Virus record (IMG/VR): IMGVR_UViG_3300012984_000024 | Coordinates: 1-41,782 of that record | Length of the DNA: 41,782 nt | Source: a virus | Strand: one strand, 5' to 3' | Notes under the pieces: generated by a model | What the model saw: only the letters and a program-made list of their open reading frames with translations | Told to the model about the DNA's origin: nothing | The model's database searches: none | Part shown: positions 24,051-31,049 of the stretch, piece after piece | How positions within the stretch are numbered: position 1 is the first letter of the stretch | Layout of the letters: each line of letters begins with the position of its first letter | Position numbers and translations under genes: made by a program

Positions 24051-26446
24051 TTACAGTGGCCCCAGCTCTGCGTTGAGGTTTTAAAGCCAACGGGGATAAT
24101 CAGTGGGTCATCATAAGGGATAATGATGCTACTGAGTTCTTTAAGCTTGGCGAGTTCATAATCCCTATTCGCTGTCGGGTATTGCCCGGCGAGGGAGTCA
24201 TGAACCTGGATTAGCAGCTCGGTTTTAATCTCCCCACGAAGTTGCGCGCTGTCGATATTCACGAGGGCTCGGTTGATAACTCCTGCGACGGTTGACTGAG
24301 GGAGCCAGCCGAGGAACTCAGGCAGATTGAATCGACCGAAATTATAGAGTCTAGCACCGAATCTATTTTCGAGATAACCTTGCGTTGTGACTGCTCGCTC
24401 AGTGCTGGTATGCCAGAGGCGTACTCCGGGATGCGCCGCAAACCACTTTGCTCGGAATAGCGAAGCTTCATGCACCGTAATTCCCAGGGTTTGAGCAAGT
24501 TTTCGATCACCCACACCGTAATTAGTAGCGTGGACGCCGGCTTTCGTTTTGCCCCGGTTACTTTCCCCAATCTTGCTACGGTGATCGAGGTAATTTGGAT
24601 GGGATTCTTGGAGTTCTTCATAAGGGATGCCTTTGATGTTGAATACATCGCAGGCGTTAACACAGTGCATGTCGAGGCCCAAACGCAGGGCTTTTTTCAT
24701 GTCGGAGTCATTAGCCTCCCAGACGACAACTTGGAGGTCGGCCCGGTCCAAGTCCATGTCGAAGAATTCTTTTCCCTCATCGGGGATAAAGAGTTTTCGG
24801 ATGTTAGGGAGTTTGATGTAATTTTTGTCTTTGATCTTCTGCTTTTCGGCAACGGGGATATTTTGGAGGTTCATGCCGGACCCGAAAGCGTTTTCCGAAG
24901 ACGAAAACCTGTAGGTTATCGGACCCGCCACGGAGAATGAGCATCGCATTCTCTGATCGGCGTCGAGTTTTGCATCTATGAATGTTCCCAGAAACACCCC
25001 GATAGATCGGAGTTCTACGATTAATTGGCATAGTGGTTTCAGCAGAGGTTCACGCTCTGCGATGATAGCCATTGTGGGGGAGTTGGTTGTCAGGGATTCT
25101 GTGCCAAGCGCTTTTACCCCGGGGAGGCCTAGGTCATTATAGAAAAACTTAACAAGCTGGGTCGGGGATTTTGGGTTGAGTTCATGCCCGACGATGTAGT
25201 TTAAGGAATCCTGGCGGGTGATTTGGGCTTGGACGAGTTCCGTTCGCAGCACCGAGCGTTGAGCAGTGTCGAGGCGAATACCTCGATTCATCATCCGTAG
25301 GACGGGGAAGAATAAACTCTGCTGAAAGTCGAAGTGAGGAGTATTACGTTCCGCTGCATCCTTACAGATTTCGTTATCAATCTCATAGGTAATACAGGCA
25401 TCTTTGCAATTATACGTCCAGTATTGCTGCTCACCGATTTTCGGGTCCCATTCTTTAATCTCGTCTTTCCAGTAAACATGATCCTGGGCGTACATGCTGG
25501 AGAGAAAATCCAGACCCTTTCGGATATTAGAGAAGAGGGAATGGTGCGCGATCATTGTGTCGCGGACTTTAAAGGGCAGGAATCCCCAATGCCGCCAGAA
25601 ATATTGGCAGTCGTAGGAGTAGTTTTGGCCTATCCAAGTGACGTTGGTGTGGTGGAATAACTGCGCGTAAAGCGCAACAATGTGTGTTTCCTCTTCCTCA
25701 GTCCAGTAGAAGGGATTTTCTGGATGAATCACAAGATGGGGTATGCAGATTGCTTCTGTCTCGCTCCAGGCGATTCCGAAGCAGGCGATATATCCAGCTC
25801 GCGTTTCAAGGTCACCGCTAAGACGGAGCGGCCCAGCTTCGGCTTTCCGAAGTAGGTCCAAGAGACAATCATTAACTTGAGAAAATGAGGGTTGAATTGT
25901 AAAGGCGTAATCACGGGGGACTTGCTGATGGGTGTAGATTCGATAGGCTCGGTTAATATCCATGCGAAGGACAAAAGCCTGATCGGGTTGTTTTGTGAGG
26001 GTGCGGGGGTGGATGGTTGGGAGCAATGTGAAGGGGTAGCCGATGGGCGTCAGGCGGGAGCCACGCCATTTGGCGATCTGGGTTTGCCCCGTGAACCATG
26101 CCAGCGGAGCTTTGCCAAGGGTGATGACGAGCTTAGGGGCGACTTCCTTCAGAATCAAGTCGAGGTTCTGGAAGCCAGCGGCAAGCGTTGGGTGATACCA
26201 TTTTCCCCCTTTATTAACCCAACCCGGCCCTGGGCAGGTTTTACGCTCGCTGATCCAATTGTCGATATCGGGGACGCCGAATTTATCCGCAGGGGGAGCG
26301 GTATCGGTTACTGTCGCGAAGAAACAGGAGGTTGTGGTTAGGCCGAGCTGGTTGAGGATATTTGCGACAGCACCAAAGCCGTCGCCAGAGCGGTCGGGAT
26401 AATCCCCGATGATTGCGATTTCCGCAGGGATGGGGCCTCGACGCAT
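24047..26446 (-). CDS. Family A DNA polymerase with N-terminal UDG-like domain
   Basis: 799 aa. Residues 1-170 resemble a uracil-DNA glycosylase fold (GDYPDRSGDGFG 14-25; PTIHPRTL 143-150). The 3'-5' exonuclease has D212 and E214, NYSYD (275-279) and YNCKD (345-349). Polymerase motifs are TYRFSSS (511-517), motif A DLDRADLQ (565-572), motif B from R631 and K635 to NYG (642-644), and motif C QVHDS (747-751). By alignment the usual motif A Glu is Asp570, and the O-helix Phe/Tyr position is His639. UDG-like N-termini are known on SPO1-like polymerases. It is followed by the DUF3987-like gene (4-nt overlap) and is the likely replicase. Confidence 0.93.
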   Translation of the reverse strand: MRRGPIPAEIAIIGDYPDRSGDGFGAVANILNQLGLTTTSCFFATVTDTAPPADKFGVPDIDNWISERKTCPGPGWVNKGGKWYHPTLAAGFQNLDLILKEVAPKLVITLGKAPLAWFTGQTQIAKWRGSRLTPIGYPFTLLPTIHPRTLTKQPDQAFVLRMDINRAYRIYTHQQVPRDYAFTIQPSFSQVNDCLLDLLRKAEAGPLRLSGDLETRAGYIACFGIAWSETEAICIPHLVIHPENPFYWTEEEETHIVALYAQLFHHTNVTWIGQNYSYDCQYFWRHWGFLPFKVRDTMIAHHSLFSNIRKGLDFLSSMYAQDHVYWKDEIKEWDPKIGEQQYWTYNCKDACITYEIDNEICKDAAERNTPHFDFQQSLFFPVLRMMNRGIRLDTAQRSVLRTELVQAQITRQDSLNYIVGHELNPKSPTQLVKFFYNDLGLPGVKALGTESLTTNSPTMAIIAEREPLLKPLCQLIVELRSIGVFLGTFIDAKLDADQRMRCSFSVAGPITYRFSSSENAFGSGMNLQNIPVAEKQKIKDKNYIKLPNIRKLFIPDEGKEFFDMDLDRADLQVVVWEANDSDMKKALRLGLDMHCVNACDVFNIKGIPYEELQESHPNYLDHRSKIGESNRGKTKAGVHATNYGVGDRKLAQTLGITVHEASLFRAKWFAAHPGVRLWHTSTERAVTTQGYLENRFGARLYNFGRFNLPEFLGWLPQSTVAGVINRALVNIDSAQLRGEIKTELLIQVHDSLAGQYPTANRDYELAKLKELSSIIIPYDDPLIIPVGFKTSTQSWGHCK

Positions 26447-26752
26447 TTACAGCCCTTCACTCTTCAACGCATGGCCAATAAACTCCGAGAGCATTGCGAC
26501 TTCGGTTTGATCCATCGTCGCTGCCCAGCCAAAGCCGAATAGCATGCTCATGGAATACATGCAGCCGCTGGTAGGGCAAGGGCGGAGTTTGGGATTTTTC
26601 CCACCAGCATAAGCCGCGACTTCGTACATCCAGTTTGCGTATGCAAAGAACATGTCCGAGGTCATTACGGCCGGAAGGCGCTTACTCCATTGGGTTGGAG
26701 GGCTGTTGTCGACTGGTTTTCCGAGGTCGGCAGGGGTGTAGGTTTTTTCCAT
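26447..26752 (-). CDS. Hypothetical protein
   Basis: 101 aa from the ATG at 26752, preferred over a TTG 18 nt upstream because GGAG lies 10 nt before it. It directly precedes the polymerase gene. Residues about 40-70 are helical with aromatic residues (MFFAYANWMYEVAAYAGG), and two Cys flank CPTSGC (about 59-64). A short hydrophobic helix (MSMLFGFGWAA) follows. No family is recognised. It may be a small partner of the polymerase, judged only from the adjacent position. Confidence 0.65.
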   Translation of the reverse strand: MEKTYTPADLGKPVDNSPPTQWSKRLPAVMTSDMFFAYANWMYEVAAYAGGKNPKLRPCPTSGCMYSMSMLFGFGWAATMDQTEVAMLSEFIGHALKSEGL

Positions 26753-26889
26753 CTTCGATCTTCTCCACAAGAGAAAACAGCAAAGAAAACTGGCTCATCC
26801 ATCTTCGGCGAGACGTCAGGGCAGGTACAAATAAAAGGGGTTGCTAATCCCGGTTTAAGGTAAAAGCAACCCGTGCAGGTGTTAGGCAT
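26665..26889 (-). CDS. Small Cys-rich (zinc-binding-like) protein
   Basis: 74 aa from the ATG at 26889. Cys residues in CTGC (4-7), CTC (21-23) and SCGEDRRW (about 40-47) could bind zinc. Only the N-terminal half looks like protein; the C-terminal third overlaps the next gene by 88 nt in another frame. It is kept because the Cys pattern resembles small phage zinc proteins and because the space would otherwise be empty. The SD is weak. Confidence 0.45.
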   Translation of the reverse strand: MPNTCTGCFYLKPGLATPFICTCPDVSPKMDEPVFFAVFSCGEDRRWKKPTPLPTSENQSTTALQPNGVSAFRP

Positions 26890-26900
26890 TGGGGGATGGC

Positions 26901-27116
26901 TTACCAATACCAGCCGATCTTTTGGGCATCTTCTCGGGTCATTTCGAGAAGATTCGGGGGAGCGGCGTCTTGGAGTGCGGAGAGGCGCTGGGCGTCATTA
27001 TTCAGTTCTTCGATTCGGCTTTCAATCCAATCGTTCCAGGTTTGGGTTTTGTTCTGAGCATCATCGCCAAGTACCGATGAGCGATTCGTATATCCAATAT
27101 GTCCAAACAAACTCAT
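26901..27116 (-). CDS. Hypothetical helical protein
   Basis: 71 aa from the ATG at 27116, chosen because GGAG lies 9 nt upstream; the ATG at 27122 would be only 3 nt from it. The product begins MSLFGHIGYTN, then has a charged helix (WNDWIESRIEELNND) and ends in WYW. No family is recognised. It follows a 200-nt leader without genes. Confidence 0.6.
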   Translation of the reverse strand: MSLFGHIGYTNRSSVLGDDAQNKTQTWNDWIESRIEELNNDAQRLSALQDAAPPNLLEMTREDAQKIGWYW

Positions 27117-27321
27117 TTTCATATTCTCCAGATTAAACATTATGGTGGGCCTTTCACCCACCGGGGGATTGCAATAGAGGCACCGACTGGCGGCTTTTAT
27201 CCCCTACATCCTCTCAGCTTTTCTGTCATCGGTCAGCCGCAGACAGCTCGGCGGTGAAAGGTCGGGCGGGTAACCATGAGAGAACCCCGCCCCCCTAGGG
27301 ACCGACTACCCTTCGCGAAGC
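27117..27321 (-). promoter_or_regulatory. Structured intergenic region after the ssDNA-binding gene
   Basis: No coding frame of more than 14 codons with a start is seen on the - strand. The region holds GGGCGGG (27264-27270) paired with CCCGCCC (27286-27292), GGTGGG (27144-27149) paired with CCCACC (27157-27162), and a palindrome CTTCGCGAAG (27311-27320). None is followed by a T run, so they look more like attenuating or processing structures than terminators. Confidence 0.5.
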
Positions 27322-27783
27322 TTAGACCTTCGTATAACCCGAGACTTCATCCAGAACAACGTCCGGTTCAGTCGGATGGGGCTTGTGGCTAATCTGCAAA
27401 CGCAGGAACTGGCCAACCAGCATATTCAGCGGCTTACCGTTAACGCCAGCGGCTTCACGAAGGCGGCCTAGGCGGATATTCTTATTCGGGCCGACCGCAA
27501 TCGAACCGTTTTGCATATCCAACATCACGCCGACAGTGGTGGTGGCCTTTTCCGGAGCACCAGGGATTTGGCTCAGGTATTCCTGATCCGTGATTTCGAC
27601 CTTGGCGTCGAGTCGCGTCCAGGGTTGGCCGGGGTTTTTAGAGCCCGGCTTGGAGATACCGTCGGAGAACGAGATTTCCATAATCTGTCCGACAACTTCA
27701 CCGACCGGGAGGGGATCACGGCGGGTGGCGTTAGCTTCCAGATTTTCGTTCACGAGGGTAACAGGGTCAAAAAGTCGAGACAT
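27322..27783 (-). CDS. ssDNA-binding-like protein
   Basis: 153 aa. Strand-rich with few helices. PVGEVVGQIMEI (about 26-37) and TRLDAKVEI (about 56-64) form a small barrel-like pattern, and GRLREAAGV and VGQFLRLQISHK (about 106-134) resemble the second half of phage DUF669/SSB-like proteins. It has its own strong promoter and leader, as expected for a protein needed in quantity. It lies two genes after the Sak4-like ATPase, a usual place for an ssDNA-binding partner. The assignment rests on pattern and context. Confidence 0.6.
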   Translation of the reverse strand: MSRLFDPVTLVNENLEANATRRDPLPVGEVVGQIMEISFSDGISKPGSKNPGQPWTRLDAKVEITDQEYLSQIPGAPEKATTTVGVMLDMQNGSIAVGPNKNIRLGRLREAAGVNGKPLNMLVGQFLRLQISHKPHPTEPDVVLDEVSGYTKV

Positions 27784-27799
27784 GAGAGTTTCCTTAAAG

Positions 27800-27841
27800 G
27801 GTTAAATGCCGGAGGGAGGTAAAACCTTCAGAGCCAATCCG
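27800..27841 (-). promoter_or_regulatory. Structured 5' leader of the ssDNA-binding gene
   Basis: GCCGGA pairs with TCCGGC about 24 nt apart, enclosing an inner AGGT/ACCT hairpin. It lies between the promoter and the start codon at 27783, where a protein that binds single-stranded nucleic acid could control its own translation. That use is a guess. Confidence 0.35.
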
Positions 27842-27864
27842 GCGGGTTGGTGGTCTGAAAGGGG

Positions 27865-27893
27865 ATTATGGCACAGTTGAAGGTCTATGTCAA
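27865..27893 (-). promoter_or_regulatory. Near-consensus sigma70 promoter
   Basis: On the - strand: TTGACA (27893-27888), a 17-bp spacer, then CATAAT (27870-27865, 5/6). It is the clearest promoter in the window. The -35 overlaps the stop codon of the upstream gene. It would drive the ssDNA-binding gene and, by read-through, the polymerase operon. Confidence 0.85.
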
Positions 27894-28303
27894 GGGACAA
27901 ACATCGCGATAATAAGTCGGATGTGTGGTTCGAGGAAAGGGGCATCCTGCGGCGGGACTTGGATTAGGCGGTAGGCGAATGTTTCCATTGAAACGGAAGA
28001 AACATCTTCGCTAAAGTGAGGAAGGTTAGGCAAATTATCAGCCATTATTATCCGAATAGTCATCCCATCCCCGTAGATTGATTCGTTTTTCTTAAACTCC
28101 TGTTCCCCATTTTTAGGCCCACCGATGAATTGGATGCAAACATCCGTCACCGGAGGCTGGGCCATACGGGTATTCTGGTAGGTAGGCTTTATGGTTTTAT
28201 TATTCTGCGCCTGCATGATCGCCCGAATCTCGTCTTTCAGCTTTTCCGCTTCCATTCGGCGGATTTGCTCTTCCCGATGATTCAGGCGCTCAAGATCAGC
28301 CAC
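27890..28303 (-). CDS. Hypothetical protein downstream of the Sak4-like ATPase
   Basis: 137 aa from GTG at 28303, which overlaps the stop of the ATPase gene by 8 nt and has AAGGA 5 nt upstream. The N-terminal 35 residues are a charged helix (LERLNHREEQIRRMEAEKLK). The C-terminal half is a small alpha/beta-looking domain (VCIQFIGGPKNGEQEF, FAYRLIQVPP). No family is recognised. Its 3' end overlaps the -35 of the next promoter. Confidence 0.7.
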   Translation of the reverse strand: MADLERLNHREEQIRRMEAEKLKDEIRAIMQAQNNKTIKPTYQNTRMAQPPVTDVCIQFIGGPKNGEQEFKKNESIYGDGMTIRIIMADNLPNLPHFSEDVSSVSMETFAYRLIQVPPQDAPFLEPHIRLIIAMFVP

Positions 28304-29159
28304 GGTAGTCCTTACTGGCGACCTCTGCGCGGGAAAGCCACTTCGCGTATATAGCCCCGAAATCGGCGGGAAGTTTTGAGGTAATAGGGAGGTTTCGGGT
28401 TTTAACGTCGGCTTGGGAGTTTGCGGTGTCCCAGAAGAACTTGTCTCCTTCTCTTGAGGCAAGGATAACATCGGAGAAAGGCTGGAGAATTGTAGCGGCA
28501 ATGGCTTTACCTGGAACGGAAACGGTAATTTTGTTTCCGCCCAAGATTTGATCCAGCTCTCGTTCAACGTGGGCGATGATAACGACATGGCAGTTACATC
28601 CTGAGGTTAGTTTGTGGATGCAGGACATGAGAACCTGCTGCACAATGCCCCAATCCGAAACATCCCGAACGGGTTTCATGCCGATTTGCATATCGAAGGC
28701 GATTTTGATAAGCGCGGAAAGGGAGTCGATGACGAGAACCGCGCCGTTTGTCCAGGAGTCAACGGGTCCGAATTTCTTCCCGGTTTTCTGGTCCGAAAAG
28801 TCATTCAGAATCGTGTACATTTCCGTCATCTGGTTATTTTTCGATCGGTTCATATCCTTCATCCGAGCCAAGCCGGCGAGGTCGAATTTACCGATGTTAT
28901 CCGCAGCGGAATAAAGCTGATCGAAGCCTTGGGTTTTGGGCTGAAGATAGTGCCAGTGTAGGTTATCCGGGATAGGCTCATTGTTGTCGGAATAGGAGCC
29001 AATGAGAGTCTCCAGCCCAGGTTCGAGGAATAGAGCGAAGGTTTCGAGGCCGGTATTTGCGAGGGATTTGAGCGCATAGGTTTTACCCGTGCCGGATGGC
29101 CCCATTAAGAGGACGTTGAAGCCAGGGTATTGGGGATTGATGAGAGTCTGGGCAGTCAT
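28296..29159 (-). CDS. RecA/RAD51-like ATPase, Sak4-type
   Basis: 287 aa from the ATG at 29159. Walker A is GPSGTGKT (20-27) and Walker B is VLVIDSLS (141-148). HVVIIAHVERE (191-201) fits the strand carrying the sensor residue in RecA-fold ATPases of the Sak4/AAA_24 type. Such phage ATPases promote single-strand annealing or recombination with an SSB partner. An SSB-like gene lies two genes downstream and a Cas4-like nuclease upstream in the same operon, so together they may form a recombination-dependent replication module. Confidence 0.82.
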   Translation of the reverse strand: MTAQTLINPQYPGFNVLLMGPSGTGKTYALKSLANTGLETFALFLEPGLETLIGSYSDNNEPIPDNLHWHYLQPKTQGFDQLYSAADNIGKFDLAGLARMKDMNRSKNNQMTEMYTILNDFSDQKTGKKFGPVDSWTNGAVLVIDSLSALIKIAFDMQIGMKPVRDVSDWGIVQQVLMSCIHKLTSGCNCHVVIIAHVERELDQILGGNKITVSVPGKAIAATILQPFSDVILASREGDKFFWDTANSQADVKTRNLPITSKLPADFGAIYAKWLSRAEVASKDYRG

Positions 29160-29160
29160 G

Positions 29161-29367
29161 TTATGCTTTCTTAGGTTTAATGAGGTTGTTATAGCGAGTG
29201 CCGTGGGCAAGTTTATGCAAGCCACGAGGGGGCTTTAGCGCCGGGGATTCGGAAGTCCAGAAGATATTGGTGCAGACCTCGCAATATCTCCGGCGCCAGA
29301 TGGTGTTTGAGAGATTCCGTGTTTCAAGCACGGAATTCTTCGCGCCGTGGCAATGCGGGCACTTCAT
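29161..29367 (-). CDS. NrdR-like zinc ribbon protein
   Basis: 68 aa. MKCPHCHG at the start and YCEVCTNIFWTSE (about 28-40) give a CxxC...CxxC ribbon with the spacing and RRR linker of the NrdR N-terminal domain. The ATP-cone of NrdR is absent, so it is not a full NrdR. Phages often carry such small ribbons; DNA binding is possible. It overlaps the next upstream gene by 4 nt and ends 1 nt before the ATPase start. Confidence 0.78.
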   Translation of the reverse strand: MKCPHCHGAKNSVLETRNLSNTIWRRRYCEVCTNIFWTSESPALKPPRGLHKLAHGTRYNNLIKPKKA

Positions 29368-29612
29368 GAATCGGCGGCTGGGAGATTTTCGACCTCATCC
29401 CGTGCCATAAACGCCCGAACAGCCGCGGCGAGAAGGGCCAGGCTTGTTTCCCCATAGGAAACCGTACCGTCTTTCTGGGTAACCTCAATCACCACCGAGG
29501 ATTTTCTCGAGGCCATACCTTTCGGCAAGCGCCCGATTTTCGTAATATCCCCCAAAGCCTTCATATTGGGGAATTCGCCTTCAGCATTCAAAATCAAATC
29601 TAATTGCGGCAT
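29364..29612 (-). CDS. Hypothetical protein
   Basis: 82 aa. The N-terminal half has a strand-loop pattern with a basic turn (GRLPKGMASRKSS) and the C-terminal half is VVIEVTQKDGTVSYGETSLALL followed by a helix. No family is recognised. It overlaps the zinc-ribbon gene as ATGA. Confidence 0.65.
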   Translation of the reverse strand: MPQLDLILNAEGEFPNMKALGDITKIGRLPKGMASRKSSVVIEVTQKDGTVSYGETSLALLAAAVRAFMARDEVENLPAADS

Positions 29613-29615
29613 ACG

Positions 29616-29939
29616 TCATCCTTTTAAAATTTGCTCAGATGCCCTCAGCGCTTCATACCGAAGAACGCTATAGGGGAGATATTCGAGACACTTTTCGAGG
29701 TTTCCCCCGGAGAAGATATCCCACCAGATGAGGGGTTTGAGGATCGATCCTCCCCGGTTGTGTCGGGTTCCATGCTCTGAACATGGCTGATTCGCGCAGA
29801 TATAAACCCCGTTTGAATTGAGTTCCAGTCGGCCCCAGATTTCTCCGCAGGTTTGGCAGTAGTACCGGATTCCTCGTTGGTTTCCCGCGAAAGGCTTTTC
29901 GAGAGAGTATCCCTCGTCTCCAAGAACCAGGCTTCGCAT
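29616..29939 (-). CDS. Zinc-finger-like hypothetical protein
   Basis: 107 aa. YYCQTCGEIW (about 26-35) and YICANQPCSEHG (about 46-57) form a plausible four-Cys ribbon with a small loop. The C-terminal half is helical (KCLEYLPYSVLRYEAL). The coding signal here is clearly in this frame, although the upstream frame stays open for another 295 nt. A weak GGTGA precedes the start. Confidence 0.65.
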   Translation of the reverse strand: MRSLVLGDEGYSLEKPFAGNQRGIRYYCQTCGEIWGRLELNSNGVYICANQPCSEHGTRHNRGGSILKPLIWWDIFSGGNLEKCLEYLPYSVLRYEALRASEQILKG

Positions 29940-30067
29940 TCTATCACCAGACTTTCTTGAAGAGGGATATCCCCTTCAGCCATTGCTTGTGAAGAGCGAT
30001 ATAACAGCGTCGAGGCCATTGCGAGGAGGTTTTGGAGTAGCAGCTCTCGCTCGGAATAGGGTCGCAT
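29645..30067 (-). CDS. Hypothetical helical protein with long overlapping tail
   Basis: Up to 140 aa. The first about 55 residues look real: SERELLLQNLLAMASTLLYRS and then an acidic amphipathic helix. The rest runs opposite frame to the zinc-finger gene, is Ser/Thr/Gly-rich and looks like an accidental extension. The true product may end early, or coding may pass to another frame. Confidence 0.45.
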   Translation of the reverse strand: MRPYSERELLLQNLLAMASTLLYRSSQAMAEGDIPLQESLVIECEAWFLETRDTLSKSLSRETNEESGTTAKPAEKSGADWNSIQTGFISARISHVQSMEPDTTGEDRSSNPSSGGISSPGETSKSVSNISPIAFFGMKR

Positions 30068-30372
30068 ACTGGTTCCACTTCGGGGACGTAAAAATACCGG
30101 AAGAATTCTTCAGAGGTTATCTCCATCCGGGTTCCCGGCGCTTCACCCCAATGAGTCGGGCGATACCCGATGAGGTGGGCTAGATTCCCACCACTCTGCA
30201 TCGGGTAGAGTTGGAAGATTCTCACCCGACGAGAGAGGCCGGTTTCCGGGTTTTCCAAGACCCACACGCTCCCGACGGTAAGCGCGGAGGTATTCGAGCT
30301 TTGCTTCGAGGCGTGAGATTGCGGAATCGGCGTCGATGCGTTCGAGATTGGATTGGACAAGGCTGGATTCAT
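29944..30372 (-). CDS. Hypothetical protein, start uncertain
   Basis: Up to 142 aa. Residues about 34-110 look real (GSVWVLENPETG, RVRIFQL, LIGYRPTHWGE, ITSEEFFRYFYVPE). The N-terminal 33 residues lie inside the previous gene in another frame and are Ser/Pro/Asn-rich. The ATG at 30372 has AAGGAAG 7 nt upstream, but this may be chance from Lys-Glu codons. GTG at 30267 and ATG at 30201 are alternatives. The last 30 residues overlap the next gene. Confidence 0.5.
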   Translation of the reverse strand: MNPALSNPISNASTPIPQSHASKQSSNTSALTVGSVWVLENPETGLSRRVRIFQLYPMQSGGNLAHLIGYRPTHWGEAPGTRMEITSEEFFRYFYVPEVEPVCDPIPSESCYSKTSSQWPRRCYIALHKQWLKGISLFKKVW

Positions 30373-30445
30373 AATCGGCTTCCTTTTTCGCGATTTGGTC
30401 GAGAAGGGGGACGGGTTTGAAATAGGAGGGAAGGGGGAATTTCAT
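30143..30445 (-). CDS. Hypothetical coiled-coil protein
   Basis: 100 aa from ATG at 30445, in ATGA overlap with the upstream gene. Residues about 12-56 are a strong heptad helix (YESSLVQSNLERIDADSAIS, then RLEAKLEYLRAYRRE). After about residue 60 the frame looks non-coding, while the next frame looks coded. Confidence 0.6.
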   Translation of the reverse strand: MKFPLPSYFKPVPLLDQIAKKEADYESSLVQSNLERIDADSAISRLEAKLEYLRAYRRERVGLGKPGNRPLSSGENLPTLPDAEWWESSPPHRVSPDSLG

Positions 30446-30723
30446 TGGATGGTTACTCCGGGAGCTGCGGGAAAAGGCGTGGCGATACATTTAGCAATTT
30501 CAGCATGAAGAGCGTTCACCTTCGCCGCCGTTTGCGCAACAGCGGTGTCGATATTGCTGCTTTCCACGCTGGCATTCATCATAATCTGAAGCGCTCCGGC
30601 TGCTCCTGTAAAAAACGTTTTCTTCAGAATATGCAAAGTCTCCGGGGAGAAATTGCAGGAGGGTTGAATAACCTGCTGGAACATCGCATCCCAGGTTTGT
30701 TCGAGATTCTGGTAGTTCGTCAT
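30442..30723 (-). CDS. Hypothetical helical protein
   Basis: 93 aa, mostly helical. LEQTWDAMFQQVIQP and TLHILKKTFFTGAAGALQIMM suggest a small helical bundle, and a second helix (AAKVNALHAEIAKCI) follows. No family is recognised. It starts 2 nt after the previous stop and is coupled to the next gene by ATGA. Confidence 0.65.
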   Translation of the reverse strand: MTNYQNLEQTWDAMFQQVIQPSCNFSPETLHILKKTFFTGAAGALQIMMNASVESSNIDTAVAQTAAKVNALHAEIAKCIATPFPAAPGVTIQ

Positions 30724-30725
30724 AA

Positions 30726-31049
30726 TTAGTTTCCCTTGTTTTCTTCCGCGATGCGGGCGGCTTCGTCGATCTTCACAAATTCGATAGCGTCAGATCGAGT
30801 AGAAGTTCCATAATGTCGGAACTGTACGCCACCAGCGCTGCTAAGATACACACGATCCCAAACCCCAGTAGAATCCCGATAGATAATCGGAGGGTGGTTA
30901 TCAACGCGGGGCCAATCCAGCTCAGTGAAAAGTTTTTCAAGAACGTTCTCCATGTCGTTGGTGACGGATGTTCGGCCGAGGTTCAAATCCTCGATGCAAA
31001 GAACGCCGTCGATGATAGAAGAGGAAAAATCAGACGCGGTATCACTCAT
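30726..31049 (-). CDS. Hypothetical protein
   Basis: 107 aa from ATG at 31049, which overlaps the nuclease stop by 8 nt; the longer reading from 31181 is rejected because it would run through the nuclease gene. The central part is strand-rich with Trp and Tyr residues (WPRVDNHPPIIYRD, GVQFRHYG), and the C-terminus is a charged helix (IDEAARIAEENK). No family is recognised. Confidence 0.68.
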   Translation of the reverse strand: MSDTASDFSSSIIDGVLCIEDLNLGRTSVTNDMENVLEKLFTELDWPRVDNHPPIIYRDSTGVWDRVYLSSAGGVQFRHYGTSTRSDAIEFVKIDEAARIAEENKGN

